From Methanobacteriota archaeon (lineage in GTDB: Archaea > Methanobacteriota > Methanobacteria > Methanobacteriales > Methanobacteriaceae), in the NCBI GenBank assembly GCA_023440975.1, contig JAEZRD010000102.1, positions 13,514 through 77,513 on the forward strand: a DNA stretch of 64,000 nt, written 5' to 3'. Positions 18,703 through 27,670 of this stretch are shown here, piece by piece. A program made the position numbers and the translations under genes. A model generated the notes under the pieces. The model was given only the letters and a program-made list of their open reading frames with translations. It searched no databases and was not told where the DNA came from. The number at the start of each line of letters is the position of its first letter. Within the stretch, counting starts at the first letter, position 1.

Positions 18703-20043
18703 CTATTCCCCTTCACTATCTTCTTTTACTTTACCTTCTCTAATCATTCTACTTTTTTTAATACCATAACAACTTAAAGGATTATTTATCTTTTTACAAT
18801 CTTTATCTTGATGACATAACTGTGGAAGATGCATTTTAATTTTCTCACAACTCATAGGAGTATACCATTTAGTTTCACCTTCGTGAGATAAATCCGGAGT
18901 ATCATGCATACCAAATCCTAATTTAGAAATAATATTTATTTTTTCTTGTGGTTGATCCTCAAATAATGGAGGAGTACAATTATCTGCAGCTTCATAAATA
19001 AGAGGTAAAATCTCATTTTCAGTTATAACTAAATTTTTATCAATATCTGAAACTTTAACACCTCCTTCACTAGCAAAAATAGCTGGATATAAACGAGCAT
19101 AAGACACAAAACTAGTTAAAAGAAGAACTATCGCATCATTACGTCCACCTGAAGACACCCCATTAACCGTTTCAGATATACATGGAGGAAAAGCCTCACG
19201 AATTAATTTTCCAATTTTAAAATTACTTGCATTAGCATAAAAACTACTATATTTAGTCATTTCTTCAGTTATAACCTTTTCAACCTGATTACCTATTTCT
19301 TCTATATTTGGATGAATATTTACAAAAGTAGATTTATCTTTAATCATTTTAATGTAATTTTCAGTATTTTGCATTATTAAACGAGCTAATATTTGTTCTT
19401 TTAGATTTTCACCAACTAAAAAATCATACATACTTTCAGGGCGTCTATCAATTCTATTAAACTCCTCTGCATAATTACTTACAAAATCATCCCTGCCTAA
19501 TACAATATTACCATTACTTAAACATAAATCGGTTAAAGATAATTTTCGAGTATCAATAATATCTTTTAAAATAGTCCATTTAGTACCATCAGTAACAGAC
19601 AACTGTTTCAAAATCTGATTTACAATATCTTCTCTTTCATTAGTCATTAAACGATTTAAACGATCTAATATAAGTAATCCTTCAGATTCTATAAAAAGTT
19701 TAGTTTCTCTTGATGTAATATTAAATTTAGTTGCTATAGCTTGAGCTAACATATGAAAAACAACAACATCTTCTTCCATAATATCTTTATTAAAAAGATA
19801 GGAATAATCTCTTAAATCATATTCTTTATTATTTGTTCTTTCAATATACCAGTTAATTCTTTTAACTGCTAAATCACCATAACTTATTGGCACATAATCT
19901 GAATCTAACTTTTGACGTACACTACTGTTTATAGTGTTCACTAATTTTTCATTATATTCAAATGCATCATCCAAATTACCTTTTTCAGACACAATTTTCC
20001 TACTTTCTTCAGCTAATGGATTGATATATGGAATTAAACTCAT
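18703..20043 (-). CDS. priL: DNA primase large subunit
   Basis: PriL partners PriS and helps start primer synthesis through a C-terminal [4Fe-4S] domain. The 446-residue protein has a helical N-terminal part (MSLIPYINPLAEESRKIV) and four cysteines spread as in the family: PPCISETVNG, MSCEKIKMHLPQLCHQDKDC and LSCYGIKKS. It follows cbiF by 21 nt on the same strand and converges on the unknown gene at 18229. Length is normal for euryarchaeal PriL with its usual inserts. Confidence 0.93.
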   Translation of the reverse strand: MSLIPYINPLAEESRKIVSEKGNLDDAFEYNEKLVNTINSSVRQKLDSDYVPISYGDLAVKRINWYIERTNNKEYDLRDYSYLFNKDIMEEDVVVFHMLAQAIATKFNITSRETKLFIESEGLLILDRLNRLMTNEREDIVNQILKQLSVTDGTKWTILKDIIDTRKLSLTDLCLSNGNIVLGRDDFVSNYAEEFNRIDRRPESMYDFLVGENLKEQILARLIMQNTENYIKMIKDKSTFVNIHPNIEEIGNQVEKVITEEMTKYSSFYANASNFKIGKLIREAFPPCISETVNGVSSGGRNDAIVLLLTSFVSYARLYPAIFASEGGVKVSDIDKNLVITENEILPLIYEAADNCTPPLFEDQPQEKINIISKLGFGMHDTPDLSHEGETKWYTPMSCEKIKMHLPQLCHQDKDCKKINNPLSCYGIKKSRMIREGKVKEDSEGE

Positions 20044-20064
20044 TGTTTCATATTTTTTTATAAA

Positions 20065-20829
20065 TTATTTTTTACTATTTCGATATTCATGAGCAAATGT
20101 AGCATCATAAAGTTTGGAATCATTAAAGTCTCCAGGATTTAAAACATCCCCTACAATTATCATAGCAGTTTTAGTAATATTAGCTTCTTTAACTTTATTT
20201 ACTATATTTTCAAGAGTTCCTTTTATAATTTCTTGATCTGGCCATGTAGCTTTTTTAACAACAGCAACTGGAGTGTTAATTGGATAATTTTTAGTTAATT
20301 CACTGACAACTTTATCAATCATTCCTACACCTAAAAATATACACATTGTTGCATGATGAGAAGCTAAACTTTCTAGAGATTCATCTTTAGGTTTTGGTGT
20401 TCTACCTTCAGGTCTTGTAATTATAACTGTTTGAGATATTTCTGGTAAAGTTAATTCTGTTTCTAAAGCGGCTGCTGAACCAAAAACGGAACTAACACCA
20501 GGTATAAGTTCATAAGGAATATTTTTTTCTTTTAATAATCTTATTTGCTCTGCAATAGCACCATAAATACTTGGATCTCCTGTATGAACACGCGCTACAA
20601 GTTTATCTTCACTAGTTGCTTCTTCCATAATGTTAATTATTTCACCTAAGTCAAGTTCAGCACTATTATATACTTCTGCATCAGATTTACGATTATCTAA
20701 TACTTTTTTGTTAACAAGTGAACCTGCATAAATTATACAATCAGCTTTTTGTATTGTTTCATATCCACGAATTGTTATTAAATCTGGAGCTCCTGGACCA
20801 GCACCAATAAAAATTACTTTTCCTACCAT
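20065..20829 (-). CDS. cbiF: Cobalt-precorrin-4 C11-methyltransferase
   Basis: CbiF methylates C11 of cobalt-precorrin-4 in anaerobic cobamide synthesis, needed here for methyl-transfer corrinoid proteins. The 254-residue protein has the tetrapyrrole methylase pattern VIFIGAGPGAPDLITIRG at the N-terminus, then CIIYAGSLVNKKVL, RVHTGDPSIYGAIAEQ, ELIPGVSSVFGSAAALE and the C-terminal TAMIIVGDVL. I choose ATG 20829, which follows GGTGAT by 4 nt. It is followed by priL. Other cob genes are not in the window. Confidence 0.92.
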   Translation of the reverse strand: MVGKVIFIGAGPGAPDLITIRGYETIQKADCIIYAGSLVNKKVLDNRKSDAEVYNSAELDLGEIINIMEEATSEDKLVARVHTGDPSIYGAIAEQIRLLKEKNIPYELIPGVSSVFGSAAALETELTLPEISQTVIITRPEGRTPKPKDESLESLASHHATMCIFLGVGMIDKVVSELTKNYPINTPVAVVKKATWPDQEIIKGTLENIVNKVKEANITKTAMIIVGDVLNPGDFNDSKLYDATFAHEYRNSKK

Positions 20830-21021
20830 TATAATCACCATATATTCATGTTAAATAAAATTTAATTAACCATAAAATCAATTTAATCAAAGTATCAAAA
20901 TTTAAAATAAATTCAAATTCATAAATAAAAATTAGTATTTTTTAACTAATATAATTATATACCTGTTAAAAAAAAATTATAAAAAAATTATTAAAAAAAG
21001 AAGGAATAAAATGGAAAAATA

Positions 21022-21783
21022 TTAACCTTCCATATCTTCCACACCAAGAGCATCCATAACTTCCTCTTGGATTTTAATAAATTCTGCAGATTCTCTCTTT
21101 CTTGGACGTTCCAAATCAATTGACACAATATCTTTAACATGACCCGGATTCTTATCCATAACAACAACCTTATCTGCTAAAAAGACTGCTTCATCCACAT
21201 CATGAGTTACAAAAACAATTGTAGTATCAAAACGTTTCCATACACCAATTAATTGCTCCTGTAAAATATGTCTTGTTTGCATATCCACAGCAGAAAATGG
21301 CTCATCCATTAATTGCACAGGAGTATGGTTCAACAAAGATCTAATAATAGCTACTCTCTGTTTCATACCACCAGAAAGTTGGTGAGGATAACTATTTTGG
21401 AAATTTTCTAACCCTACTCTTTGAAGATATCTTTTAGCATCCTCAGCATTTTTTTCTTTTTGATCAGGATGTGACATGTTTAAACCAAACTGAACATTAT
21501 CTAAAACAGTCATCCAAGGGAATAAAGAATATTGTTGGAAAATAAATCCCCGTTCTTTTGAAGGACCAGTAACTAAACCAGTACCATCATGAACTTCCCC
21601 AATATCAGGTTTATCCAAACCTGCAATAATACGTAAAAGAGTTGTTTTTCCACATCCAGAAGGACCTAATAAACATATAAACTCTCTATCTTTTATATCC
21701 AAATTAATATCATCTAAAACTTGGAGAATATCCTTATCTTCTTGTTTAAAAGATTTACTTATATGATTTACTTTTATTGCCAA
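21022..21783 (-). CDS. ABC importer ATP-binding protein (nitrate/sulfonate/taurine type)
   Basis: This is the ATPase of the importer formed with the next two genes. The 253-residue protein has Walker A GPSGCGKTT, the Q-loop in FIFQQYSLFPWMTVLDNV, the signature LSGGMKQRVAI, Walker B VQLMDEPFSAVD and the switch histidine VTHDVDEAVFLAD. The FPWMTV segment is typical of the SsuB/TauB/NrtD group. The start is TTG 21783 with AGGAG 8 nt upstream. It is the last of three genes in the order binding protein, permease, ATPase. Confidence 0.93.
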   Translation of the reverse strand: MAIKVNHISKSFKQEDKDILQVLDDINLDIKDREFICLLGPSGCGKTTLLRIIAGLDKPDIGEVHDGTGLVTGPSKERGFIFQQYSLFPWMTVLDNVQFGLNMSHPDQKEKNAEDAKRYLQRVGLENFQNSYPHQLSGGMKQRVAIIRSLLNHTPVQLMDEPFSAVDMQTRHILQEQLIGVWKRFDTTIVFVTHDVDEAVFLADKVVVMDKNPGHVKDIVSIDLERPRKRESAEFIKIQEEVMDALGVEDMEG

Positions 21784-21821
21784 AATATTATTCTCCTATA
21801 AAACTTTATTTAATTATTATT

Positions 21822-22565
21822 TTACCAAAATATTTGATCTTGAGCTTTTCTAAATAAGTAATCAAGAACTATTCCTATTATACCAATTACTAACATTCCA
21901 ACTACAGTAGTACCTGTGTCAAATAAGTTTGTTGCAGTTAATATTAAATAACCTAATCCACTACTTGAACCAATCATTTCTGCTGAAATTGTACACATTA
22001 ATGCTATACTAACACCGACTTTTAACCCTGAAACAATATAAGGTAAAGCTGAAGGTAAAGTTATACGATATAAAATATCTAAAGGTTTAGCTCCAAGAGT
22101 TTGAGCTGCTTCAATAAGAACTTTTGGTGTTCTTTTTACTCCATCCATAGTATAAACAAGTATTGGGAATACACAGCCTATAAATATGATAAATATTGCA
22201 GGCATTGTACCTATTCCAAACCATAAAATACTGAAAGGAATCCAGGCTATTGGAGGTATTGGGCGTAATATACTTATAACTATACTGCAAAAGTCTTCAA
22301 GTGATTGGAAACTTCCCAGAAGAATACCTAATGGTATAGCTACTATAGATGCAAGTATTAAACCTGAAAATACTTTAAATAATGTATCGATAGTATCTTT
22401 AATTAATCTACCGTCAAAAAATATTGTGTAAGCAGATTGACAAACTTCAATAGGCCCTGGCAATGTATATGAAGTAATTAAACCTAAAACATCAGTTATA
22501 ATAAACCATACAATTAATATTGCAATTGGTAATATTATGGGCATTACTATTTTCTTTGTATTCAT
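21822..22565 (-). CDS. ABC importer permease (nitrate/sulfonate/taurine type)
   Basis: The 247-residue membrane protein has about six hydrophobic helices. It carries the SsuC/TauC coupling motif around EAAQTLGAKPLDILYRITLPSALPYI (EAAxxxGA...LP). The N-terminal helix IVMPIILPIAILIVWFIIT is followed by ITSYTLPGPIEV, a segment seen in this permease group. The ATPase gene starts 38 nt downstream. Substrate cannot be read from the permease; sulfonates are favoured only by context. Confidence 0.92.
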   Translation of the reverse strand: MNTKKIVMPIILPIAILIVWFIITDVLGLITSYTLPGPIEVCQSAYTIFFDGRLIKDTIDTLFKVFSGLILASIVAIPLGILLGSFQSLEDFCSIVISILRPIPPIAWIPFSILWFGIGTMPAIFIIFIGCVFPILVYTMDGVKRTPKVLIEAAQTLGAKPLDILYRITLPSALPYIVSGLKVGVSIALMCTISAEMIGSSSGLGYLILTATNLFDTGTTVVGMLVIGIIGIVLDYLFRKAQDQIFW

Positions 22566-22704
22566 TAAATCATCATCAAAAAAATAAATTTATTTAAAAT
22601 TATTAAAAACTGAATATTACTTAAGTTTTCTTAATATATAAAATAATCTAAAAAAAATATTAACAATTGTTAATTTAAAAAAAATAAAAAAATAAAATAT
22701 GAAA

Positions 22705-23679
22705 TTAAGCAGTACTTTTTGTAGTATTAGTACTGTTAACGTCATAAAATATTTTATCATCTGAAAGTTTCTCTTTCATTAAACCTAAATCAATTTCAAT
22801 TTGCATAAATTGATCCACACTTTGTTTGAAAGTTGAATTTAAACCACTAACAAAATGACCATTCTTAAGAGATTGTTCCTCAATAGTTGTATTAGAAACT
22901 ATATCACTAGGTAATAATTTAGCAGCTGCCGCAGGATTTTCATTTATGAAATTAGTTGCATTTTCATGAATTTGTAAAATCTTACTAAGTTGATCTGGAT
23001 GGTTTTTAATAAAATCATCACTAGCGACAATTACACAACATGGGTGTCCAGGCACAATTTCACTAGAATTTTCAAGAATTTTACCATATCCTTTCATAAC
23101 TGCTGTAGTAGGGTATGGTTCTGGATTTACCATAGCATCTATTTTTCCTGATTTAAGAGCATCATTCATATTTGCTGGTTTCATAGCAGAAATTTCAACA
23201 TCACTAGCATTTACTCCGTTCTGTTTAAGAGCATATTTAAGTAATGTATTCTGAATAGATGCTTCACCTAATGTAGCAACTTTTTTACCTTTAAGATCTT
23301 TAACACTAGTTATATTAGAGTTTTTAGCTACAACTATAGCACTACCCTCTTGTTGAGCAGAACCAACTATTTTAGCAGGCACTCCTTTTTCAATACTAGA
23401 TAAAGCAGGTGCAGTTCCTACATATGCAATGTCTAATTCACCACTAGCTAAAGCAGTCATTTCATCCCCACCATTGTTGAATTGGACAGTTTTAACTTTT
23501 AATCCTTGTTTTTCATATTGTTGTTGAGCTTGAGCTACATATAATGCAGCATGATGATCACTAGGTTGACAACCAATAGTTATAGTACCATCATCTTGAC
23601 TGTTCATGTAATAATAAGCTCCACCAATTGCAGCAAGGATTATTATAATTATTACTGCAATTAAAATTTTTTTATTCAC
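22705..23679 (-). CDS. ABC importer substrate-binding protein (nitrate/sulfonate/taurine type)
   Basis: The 324-residue protein has an N-terminal hydrophobic signal or anchor (residues 4-24) with no lipobox cysteine, so it is probably membrane-tethered by that helix. The mature part is the SsuA/TauA/NMT1 fold: ITIGCQPSDHHAALYVAQAQ, GGDEMTALASGELDIAYVG, GSAIVVAKNS and then SVKDLKGKKVATLG. The start is GTG 23679 with GGTGAT 4 nt upstream. It is the first gene of the operon. The shared operator and TATA box lie 120-170 nt upstream. Confidence 0.92.
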   Translation of the reverse strand: MNKKILIAVIIIIILAAIGGAYYYMNSQDDGTITIGCQPSDHHAALYVAQAQQQYEKQGLKVKTVQFNNGGDEMTALASGELDIAYVGTAPALSSIEKGVPAKIVGSAQQEGSAIVVAKNSNITSVKDLKGKKVATLGEASIQNTLLKYALKQNGVNASDVEISAMKPANMNDALKSGKIDAMVNPEPYPTTAVMKGYGKILENSSEIVPGHPCCVIVASDDFIKNHPDQLSKILQIHENATNFINENPAAAAKLLPSDIVSNTTIEEQSLKNGHFVSGLNSTFKQSVDQFMQIEIDLGLMKEKLSDDKIFYDVNSTNTTKSTA

Positions 23680-23800
23680 TTATATCACCAAAATTTTTAA
23701 AATTTTTATTTATAATGAAAGAAAAAATAAATTTTTAGAAAAATATTCTGAAAAATTAAAATATAACAATCATTATATAATTAAGATTGTGAAACTTTCT

Positions 23801-23808
23801 ATATATAA
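23801..23808 (-). promoter_or_regulatory. TATA box of the ABC importer operon
   Basis: The plus-strand octamer ATATATAA is identical to that at 7522-7529. It lies about 120 nt before the GTG start of the binding-protein gene, so the leader would be about 90-100 nt. Confidence 0.6.
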
Positions 23809-23829
23809 CTGTTTTCATTAAAAAATTAG

Positions 23830-23848
23830 ATGTAACCTTAATAGTTCA
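23830..23848 (-). promoter_or_regulatory. Candidate operator shared with the hdr operon promoter
   Basis: ATGTAACCTTAATAGTTCA matches the element at 7551-7569 at 18 of 19 positions. It is separated from the TATA octamer by 21 nt, exactly as there. The sequence around it is not conserved beyond the element and the TATA-proximal T-rich stretch. Confidence 0.65.
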
Positions 23849-24105
23849 CTAAACTACACAAAAAACCCGACAAATAATATAAATGTACAATATAATACTT
23901 TTTTTATTCAAATCATAACAGTTCAAAAACCATGTATTTTAAAAAAAAATACTTAAAAAATAAAAAATTATTTAATAAAAAAACAACACTAGAATAGTTA
24001 AAAATATTCTTAAAATAAAATAAGCTACAAATTAAAAATTAAATAAATAATTATCCCTAAAAAAGAAATTTAAGGATAAACAATTAAATACCAACAACCT
24101 TACAT

Positions 24106-24513
24106 TTATTCATTAAGATAATTATCAGTTTCTTCATCTTTATGATAAAAATCTGGATTTTCCAATAATTTATCCCTGAATAATTTAGTTATACGACTAA
24201 TACATTGTCTACTATAACCAGTCTCTTCTACTAACTCTTTAACTGTCTTAGTATCCATATTAAATAATATGTATATCATAACACCTAAGGGGATTTTGCT
24301 TTTATAGAAAAAAGTACCTGTAAAATCATTAAAATTTGTTCCACAATCTTTACATGAATATCTTCGAACTCTACCTTGAATTCCACGATTGTTTATATTA
24401 TAAGATTTACAATGAGGACAGTATACTCCATAAACCCATCTTATACTTCTAAAAAGAGCCATTGCAAGCTGTTCATCAGGCATTTCTACTTCAGGATTAG
24501 TTATACTAATCAT
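24106..24513 (-). CDS. Stand-alone IS1595-type zinc-ribbon/HTH protein without transposase catalytic domain
   Basis: The 135-residue protein matches the N-terminal part of IS1595-family transposases: a zinc ribbon (YCPHCKSYNINNRG, then YSCKDCGTNFNDFTGTFFYKSKIPL) followed by a helix-turn-helix (TVKELVEETGYSRQCISRI). The DDE/DDN catalytic domain that should follow is absent, and the frame ends cleanly at NYLNE. It has a good ribosome binding site (AAAGGT), so it looks like an intact small gene. It may be a domesticated DNA-binding protein, or a truncated insertion element. It lies immediately upstream of the ABC importer on the same strand. Confidence 0.7.
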   Translation of the reverse strand: MISITNPEVEMPDEQLAMALFRSIRWVYGVYCPHCKSYNINNRGIQGRVRRYSCKDCGTNFNDFTGTFFYKSKIPLGVMIYILFNMDTKTVKELVEETGYSRQCISRITKLFRDKLLENPDFYHKDEETDNYLNE

Positions 24514-24618
24514 ATTATAACCTTTATTTACATTATTAATAAATTTTTGTAATAATATGCTTACATAGTAATACTAATTAAAATAATTTATAAAAAAAAG
24601 TAAGTGAAATGAATTATT

Positions 24619-25641
24619 TTACAATAATTCTTTTCTTAAATCTATTGTATCTACTAAATCAGGACCAGTACTAACTATAGTTACTGGCACACCAGTTTCA
24701 GTTTCAATTTCTTGAATAAAATCTTTTGTTTCAGCAGATAAATCACTTAAACTTTGTGTACGAGCACAATCAGGATACAAACGATCAACACAAGTTAAAG
24801 CTATTTGAGTTGCACCATTAATTCTGCATGATTCTTTTGCAAGTTCAAAATCAAAAAGACCAACTCTTCGTCTACGACCAGTTACAGTACCATATTCTTC
24901 AATTTCCATTTCTTCTGCTTTAGCTTGATCAATTTCAGTTTGGAATGGTCCTTCACCTACACGAGTAATGTAAGCTTTAAATACATTAATTACTTCATCA
25001 ATTTTAGTTGGACCAACACCAACATCAGCTGCAAAAGTACTAGCAGTAGTATCTTTACTAGTTACAAATGGATAAGTTCCATAGTATAATGAAAGTCCAA
25101 AACCTTGAGAACCTTCAATAAAAACATCATCTCCAGCATCTATTTTATCATTACAAGCTATAGAAACATCAGTTAAATAATCTTGAAGCTCCGGAATATC
25201 TTTAGCCATTTTAGCAGTTCTAAGAACACGATCACTATTTGCAGGACCACATCCTGAACCAGTACTACCAATTTTCTTAAATAAGTGTTCTGAACCTCTA
25301 TCCCGTTCTTTATCTTCTTTAGTAATCATACTACAACGAGGATCTACGAGTGTTCTATCTTTTACATCAAATTTATCCAAATATTCTAATTCATGGAAAA
25401 ATACTTCAGGATCCACTAATACTCCAGCCCCAATAAGAAGTTGAGCATCTCTTTGAACAAAACCAGATGGAATGAGTCTTAATCCATATTTTTCACCATC
25501 TAAAACTACAGAGTGGCCTGCATTAGGACCTACACCAGCACGAGCTATAATACTAGGCTTATCTTTATCACAAAGGTAAGTTATACATTTACCTTTACCT
25601 TCATCTCCCCAAGCTCCACCGACTAATATACTACAAGTCAT
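24619..25641 (-). CDS. purA: Adenylosuccinate synthetase
   Basis: PurA makes adenylosuccinate from IMP and aspartate with GTP, the first committed step to AMP. The 340-residue protein is the short archaeal type. It has [16 protein letters not shown] at the N-terminus, [34 protein letters not shown], and [13 protein letters not shown] near residue 250. A GGAG box precedes ATG 25641. It lies downstream of the four-gene DUF cluster across a 145-nt spacer, so it may have its own promoter. Confidence 0.95.
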   Translation of the reverse strand: MTCSILVGGAWGDEGKGKCITYLCDKDKPSIIARAGVGPNAGHSVVLDGEKYGLRLIPSGFVQRDAQLLIGAGVLVDPEVFFHELEYLDKFDVKDRTLVDPRCSMITKEDKERDRGSEHLFKKIGSTGSGCGPANSDRVLRTAKMAKDIPELQDYLTDVSIACNDKIDAGDDVFIEGSQGFGLSLYYGTYPFVTSKDTTASTFAADVGVGPTKIDEVINVFKAYITRVGEGPFQTEIDQAKAEEMEIEEYGTVTGRRRRVGLFDFELAKESCRINGATQIALTCVDRLYPDCARTQSLSDLSAETKDFIQEIETETGVPVTIVSTGPDLVDTIDLRKELL

Positions 25642-25786
25642 TATTTAAAATCTCCTAAAAAAAACTTTTATAAAAAATTTTTTCTTAACATTCATAATTT
25701 AAATGATAATCAATTATAATTAATATGATAATTAATTCACCAAACAAATATTATATTTTTAAACCTTTATAAAATTTACCTAAAAA

Positions 25787-26329
25787 TTATGCAGCTTCTA
25801 AAATGTCTAAGAGAATTTGAAGATATTTATATCTATCATATTTCCATTCCTCATTATAACCTAAGAATTCATCAAGGACCAAATGATTTCCCTGACGTAA
25901 AATAGCTAATTGAACTATATCCTTAACTTCAGCATCTATTTTACCATCCAAAATCAATTGACCAAAACCTGTAGCTATAATAGTAACATCTAACATTATT
26001 AAATCTTCATCAAAATTCATATCTTTAATAATTTTTAGAATATTAACATCCTCAATTATACTATCATTATAATCTGTTAAATGTAAATCCCAACAACTTA
26101 AAATCCATTCAAAACAATTAATTAATGGCACTCCAGGATTATCATTTTTCCAATCACACAACTCAGCAAATGCCATATATCCTTCATCAGAACCAAATGG
26201 AGCTAATTGATCAACACAATCCCAAAAGAACTCATAATCCGCTATTTCTACTGCTCTAGGATTAGGCGTTTCACCATAAAAATCATTAGAGACCTTTAAA
26301 TAATCATATCCTTTATCTGTATTCTTCAT
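25787..26329 (-). CDS. Small acidic protein of unknown function, fourth of a DUF cluster
   Basis: I do not recognise a named family. The 180-residue acidic, tryptophan-containing protein includes NPRAVEIADYEFFWDCVDQLAPFGSDEG, a stretch that looks well constrained, then ADLCDW- and INCFEWILSCWD-like segments and a helical C-terminal half. There is no signal peptide or membrane helix. I choose ATG 26329. It is the last of four consecutive genes of similar size and composition, 18 nt below its neighbour. The pattern suggests a cytosolic globular protein of the SMI1/SUFU-like immunity sort, but this is only inference. Confidence 0.6.
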   Translation of the reverse strand: MKNTDKGYDYLKVSNDFYGETPNPRAVEIADYEFFWDCVDQLAPFGSDEGYMAFAELCDWKNDNPGVPLINCFEWILSCWDLHLTDYNDSIIEDVNILKIIKDMNFDEDLIMLDVTIIATGFGQLILDGKIDAEVKDIVQLAILRQGNHLVLDEFLGYNEEWKYDRYKYLQILLDILEAA

Positions 26330-26347
26330 AATAATCAAAAAATAGTT

Positions 26348-27013
26348 TTAATTTAAATTAATCTTAAATGGTAATGCTTCACAAACTGAATCAAAAGCAT
26401 ATTCTTTATTAGTACCTTTTTTATTCCAGTAATCTAAATAGTAAACACACCATTTATTAGATAAATTTTTTATATCCTCATCATTTAAACGTTCAAAATC
26501 ATTAAAAAAATGTATATTATTTCCACCAACAGCAATACTCACAGTACCTGCAGTAAAACACAAAAGGAAATCATAACCATTATTTCCTTCTTCATAATTT
26601 TCAACTAAAATCTTTTTATTTTTATAATAACTAGCTATAGCTTTAAGAAAATCACGATCTTGAAATTTAAATTGATTTTTAACAATATTTAAAGAAAATT
26701 CTTTATGAAAACTCATTAAATTATCCTTAAAATTTATAATATTAGATTCCATCAAATCTTGTAAATTATCAGATAAACCTAAAAATTTAACATCCTCAAT
26801 TTCATTAAAGAATATAGCCATGAAAATATTTTCACCAAATCTAATAGCTATTTCACTACTTGAATCCTCAAACTTAATTGTTTCATTTTTAGGATTAAAC
26901 AATTGAACATCTTTAAATTCCAAATATAATGCTTCAGGTGAAATTTCAAGCCATGTCCATCTACCGGATGTAGATATAATATCTTCAATTAAATTTAATG
27001 ATTTCAAATCCAT
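26348..27013 (-). CDS. Small acidic protein of unknown function, third of a DUF cluster
   Basis: The 221-residue protein is not recognised. It has SGRWTWLEISPEALYLEF near residue 16, a hydrophobic core with FGENIFMAIFFNEIEDVKFLG, and WCVYYLDYWNKKGTNKEYAF near the C-terminus. It is acidic and aromatic-rich, with no secretion signal. A GAGGG box lies 7 nt before ATG 27013. It starts 2 nt after the preceding gene, so the two are tightly coupled. Confidence 0.6.
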   Translation of the reverse strand: MDLKSLNLIEDIISTSGRWTWLEISPEALYLEFKDVQLFNPKNETIKFEDSSSEIAIRFGENIFMAIFFNEIEDVKFLGLSDNLQDLMESNIINFKDNLMSFHKEFSLNIVKNQFKFQDRDFLKAIASYYKNKKILVENYEEGNNGYDFLLCFTAGTVSIAVGGNNIHFFNDFERLNDEDIKNLSNKWCVYYLDYWNKKGTNKEYAFDSVCEALPFKINLN

Positions 27014-27015
27014 AA

Positions 27016-27645
27016 TTAACCCTCAGAATTCAGTTTAATATATGTTTCCACAGCACCTTCCATTTCATATATCTCATCTTCTTCATATTTTTTCATCCAT
27101 TTAAAAGGTTTAATGGAAATTCTTTCATCAACATCATGATTCCAATGAACTTCTAAATTATTAGTTTTTAAAGTTTCAAAAATTTCTTCCCCAATATTTA
27201 AAGCTAAATCTTTATCTTGGTTATAATCTCCAAAACTCAAATATAATACATCATCAGTAATACATTCTTCAATATCATAAAAAGAGTAGAATACAAATCC
27301 TCTAACATCAAATTTATTATTTACAAGATGAGTATAAATTTCCATTGCATCATTTACACCATCCTCAAAATCAAATCCTGCATTATGAATAGATACTATA
27401 TTATTTTTAGCTAATTCTATGAAACTTTTCTTTAAAGAATTGAAAAAAATGAATTTACAATCTTTTAATTCTTCAAAACGAGAATTTAATTCTTTATCTA
27501 TTATATTATCAATTTCAGAAAAATTGAAGTTTTCACCTATGAATTGCTCTTCAATTATTTCATTAATATCCATAGGAGAATAAAATCCAGATTTAACTAA
27601 AATACTTACTTCATATTGAATTTCTTCAGCTAATTCTTCATTCAT
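27016..27645 (-). CDS. DUF6891-like protein, second of a DUF cluster
   Basis: The 209-residue protein resembles DUF6891. It has a helical N-terminal part (EIQYEVSILVKSGFYSPMDI), then NNIVSIHNAGFDFEDGVND, VRGFVFYSFYDIEECITDDV, LYLSFGDYN, and a C-terminal LEVHWNHDVDERISIKPFKW. The family has no known activity but often appears beside other small DUF proteins in bacteria. The assignment is from remembered sequence pattern and needs a profile search. A GAGGT box precedes ATG 27645. Confidence 0.6.
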   Translation of the reverse strand: MNEELAEEIQYEVSILVKSGFYSPMDINEIIEEQFIGENFNFSEIDNIIDKELNSRFEELKDCKFIFFNSLKKSFIELAKNNIVSIHNAGFDFEDGVNDAMEIYTHLVNNKFDVRGFVFYSFYDIEECITDDVLYLSFGDYNQDKDLALNIGEEIFETLKTNNLEVHWNHDVDERISIKPFKWMKKYEEDEIYEMEGAVETYIKLNSEG

Positions 27646-27670
27646 AAGATAAAAACCTCAAAAAAATTAT

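Larger units (their letters stand above)
23680..24105. other. 426-nt intergenic region with importer promoter
   Basis: No open reading frame or RNA gene is supported. It holds the TATA box (23801-23808) and operator-like element (23830-23848) of the ABC importer. The remainder is A-rich flank to the end of the zinc-ribbon gene; no continuation of that gene into a transposase catalytic domain is visible. Confidence 0.65.

Noticed and set aside
24096..24106. A third copy of the operator-like element near the end of the zinc-ribbon gene (ATGTAAGGTTG on the minus strand)
   Set aside because: It matches only a few positions, in a different order, and no TATA box lies at the right distance.
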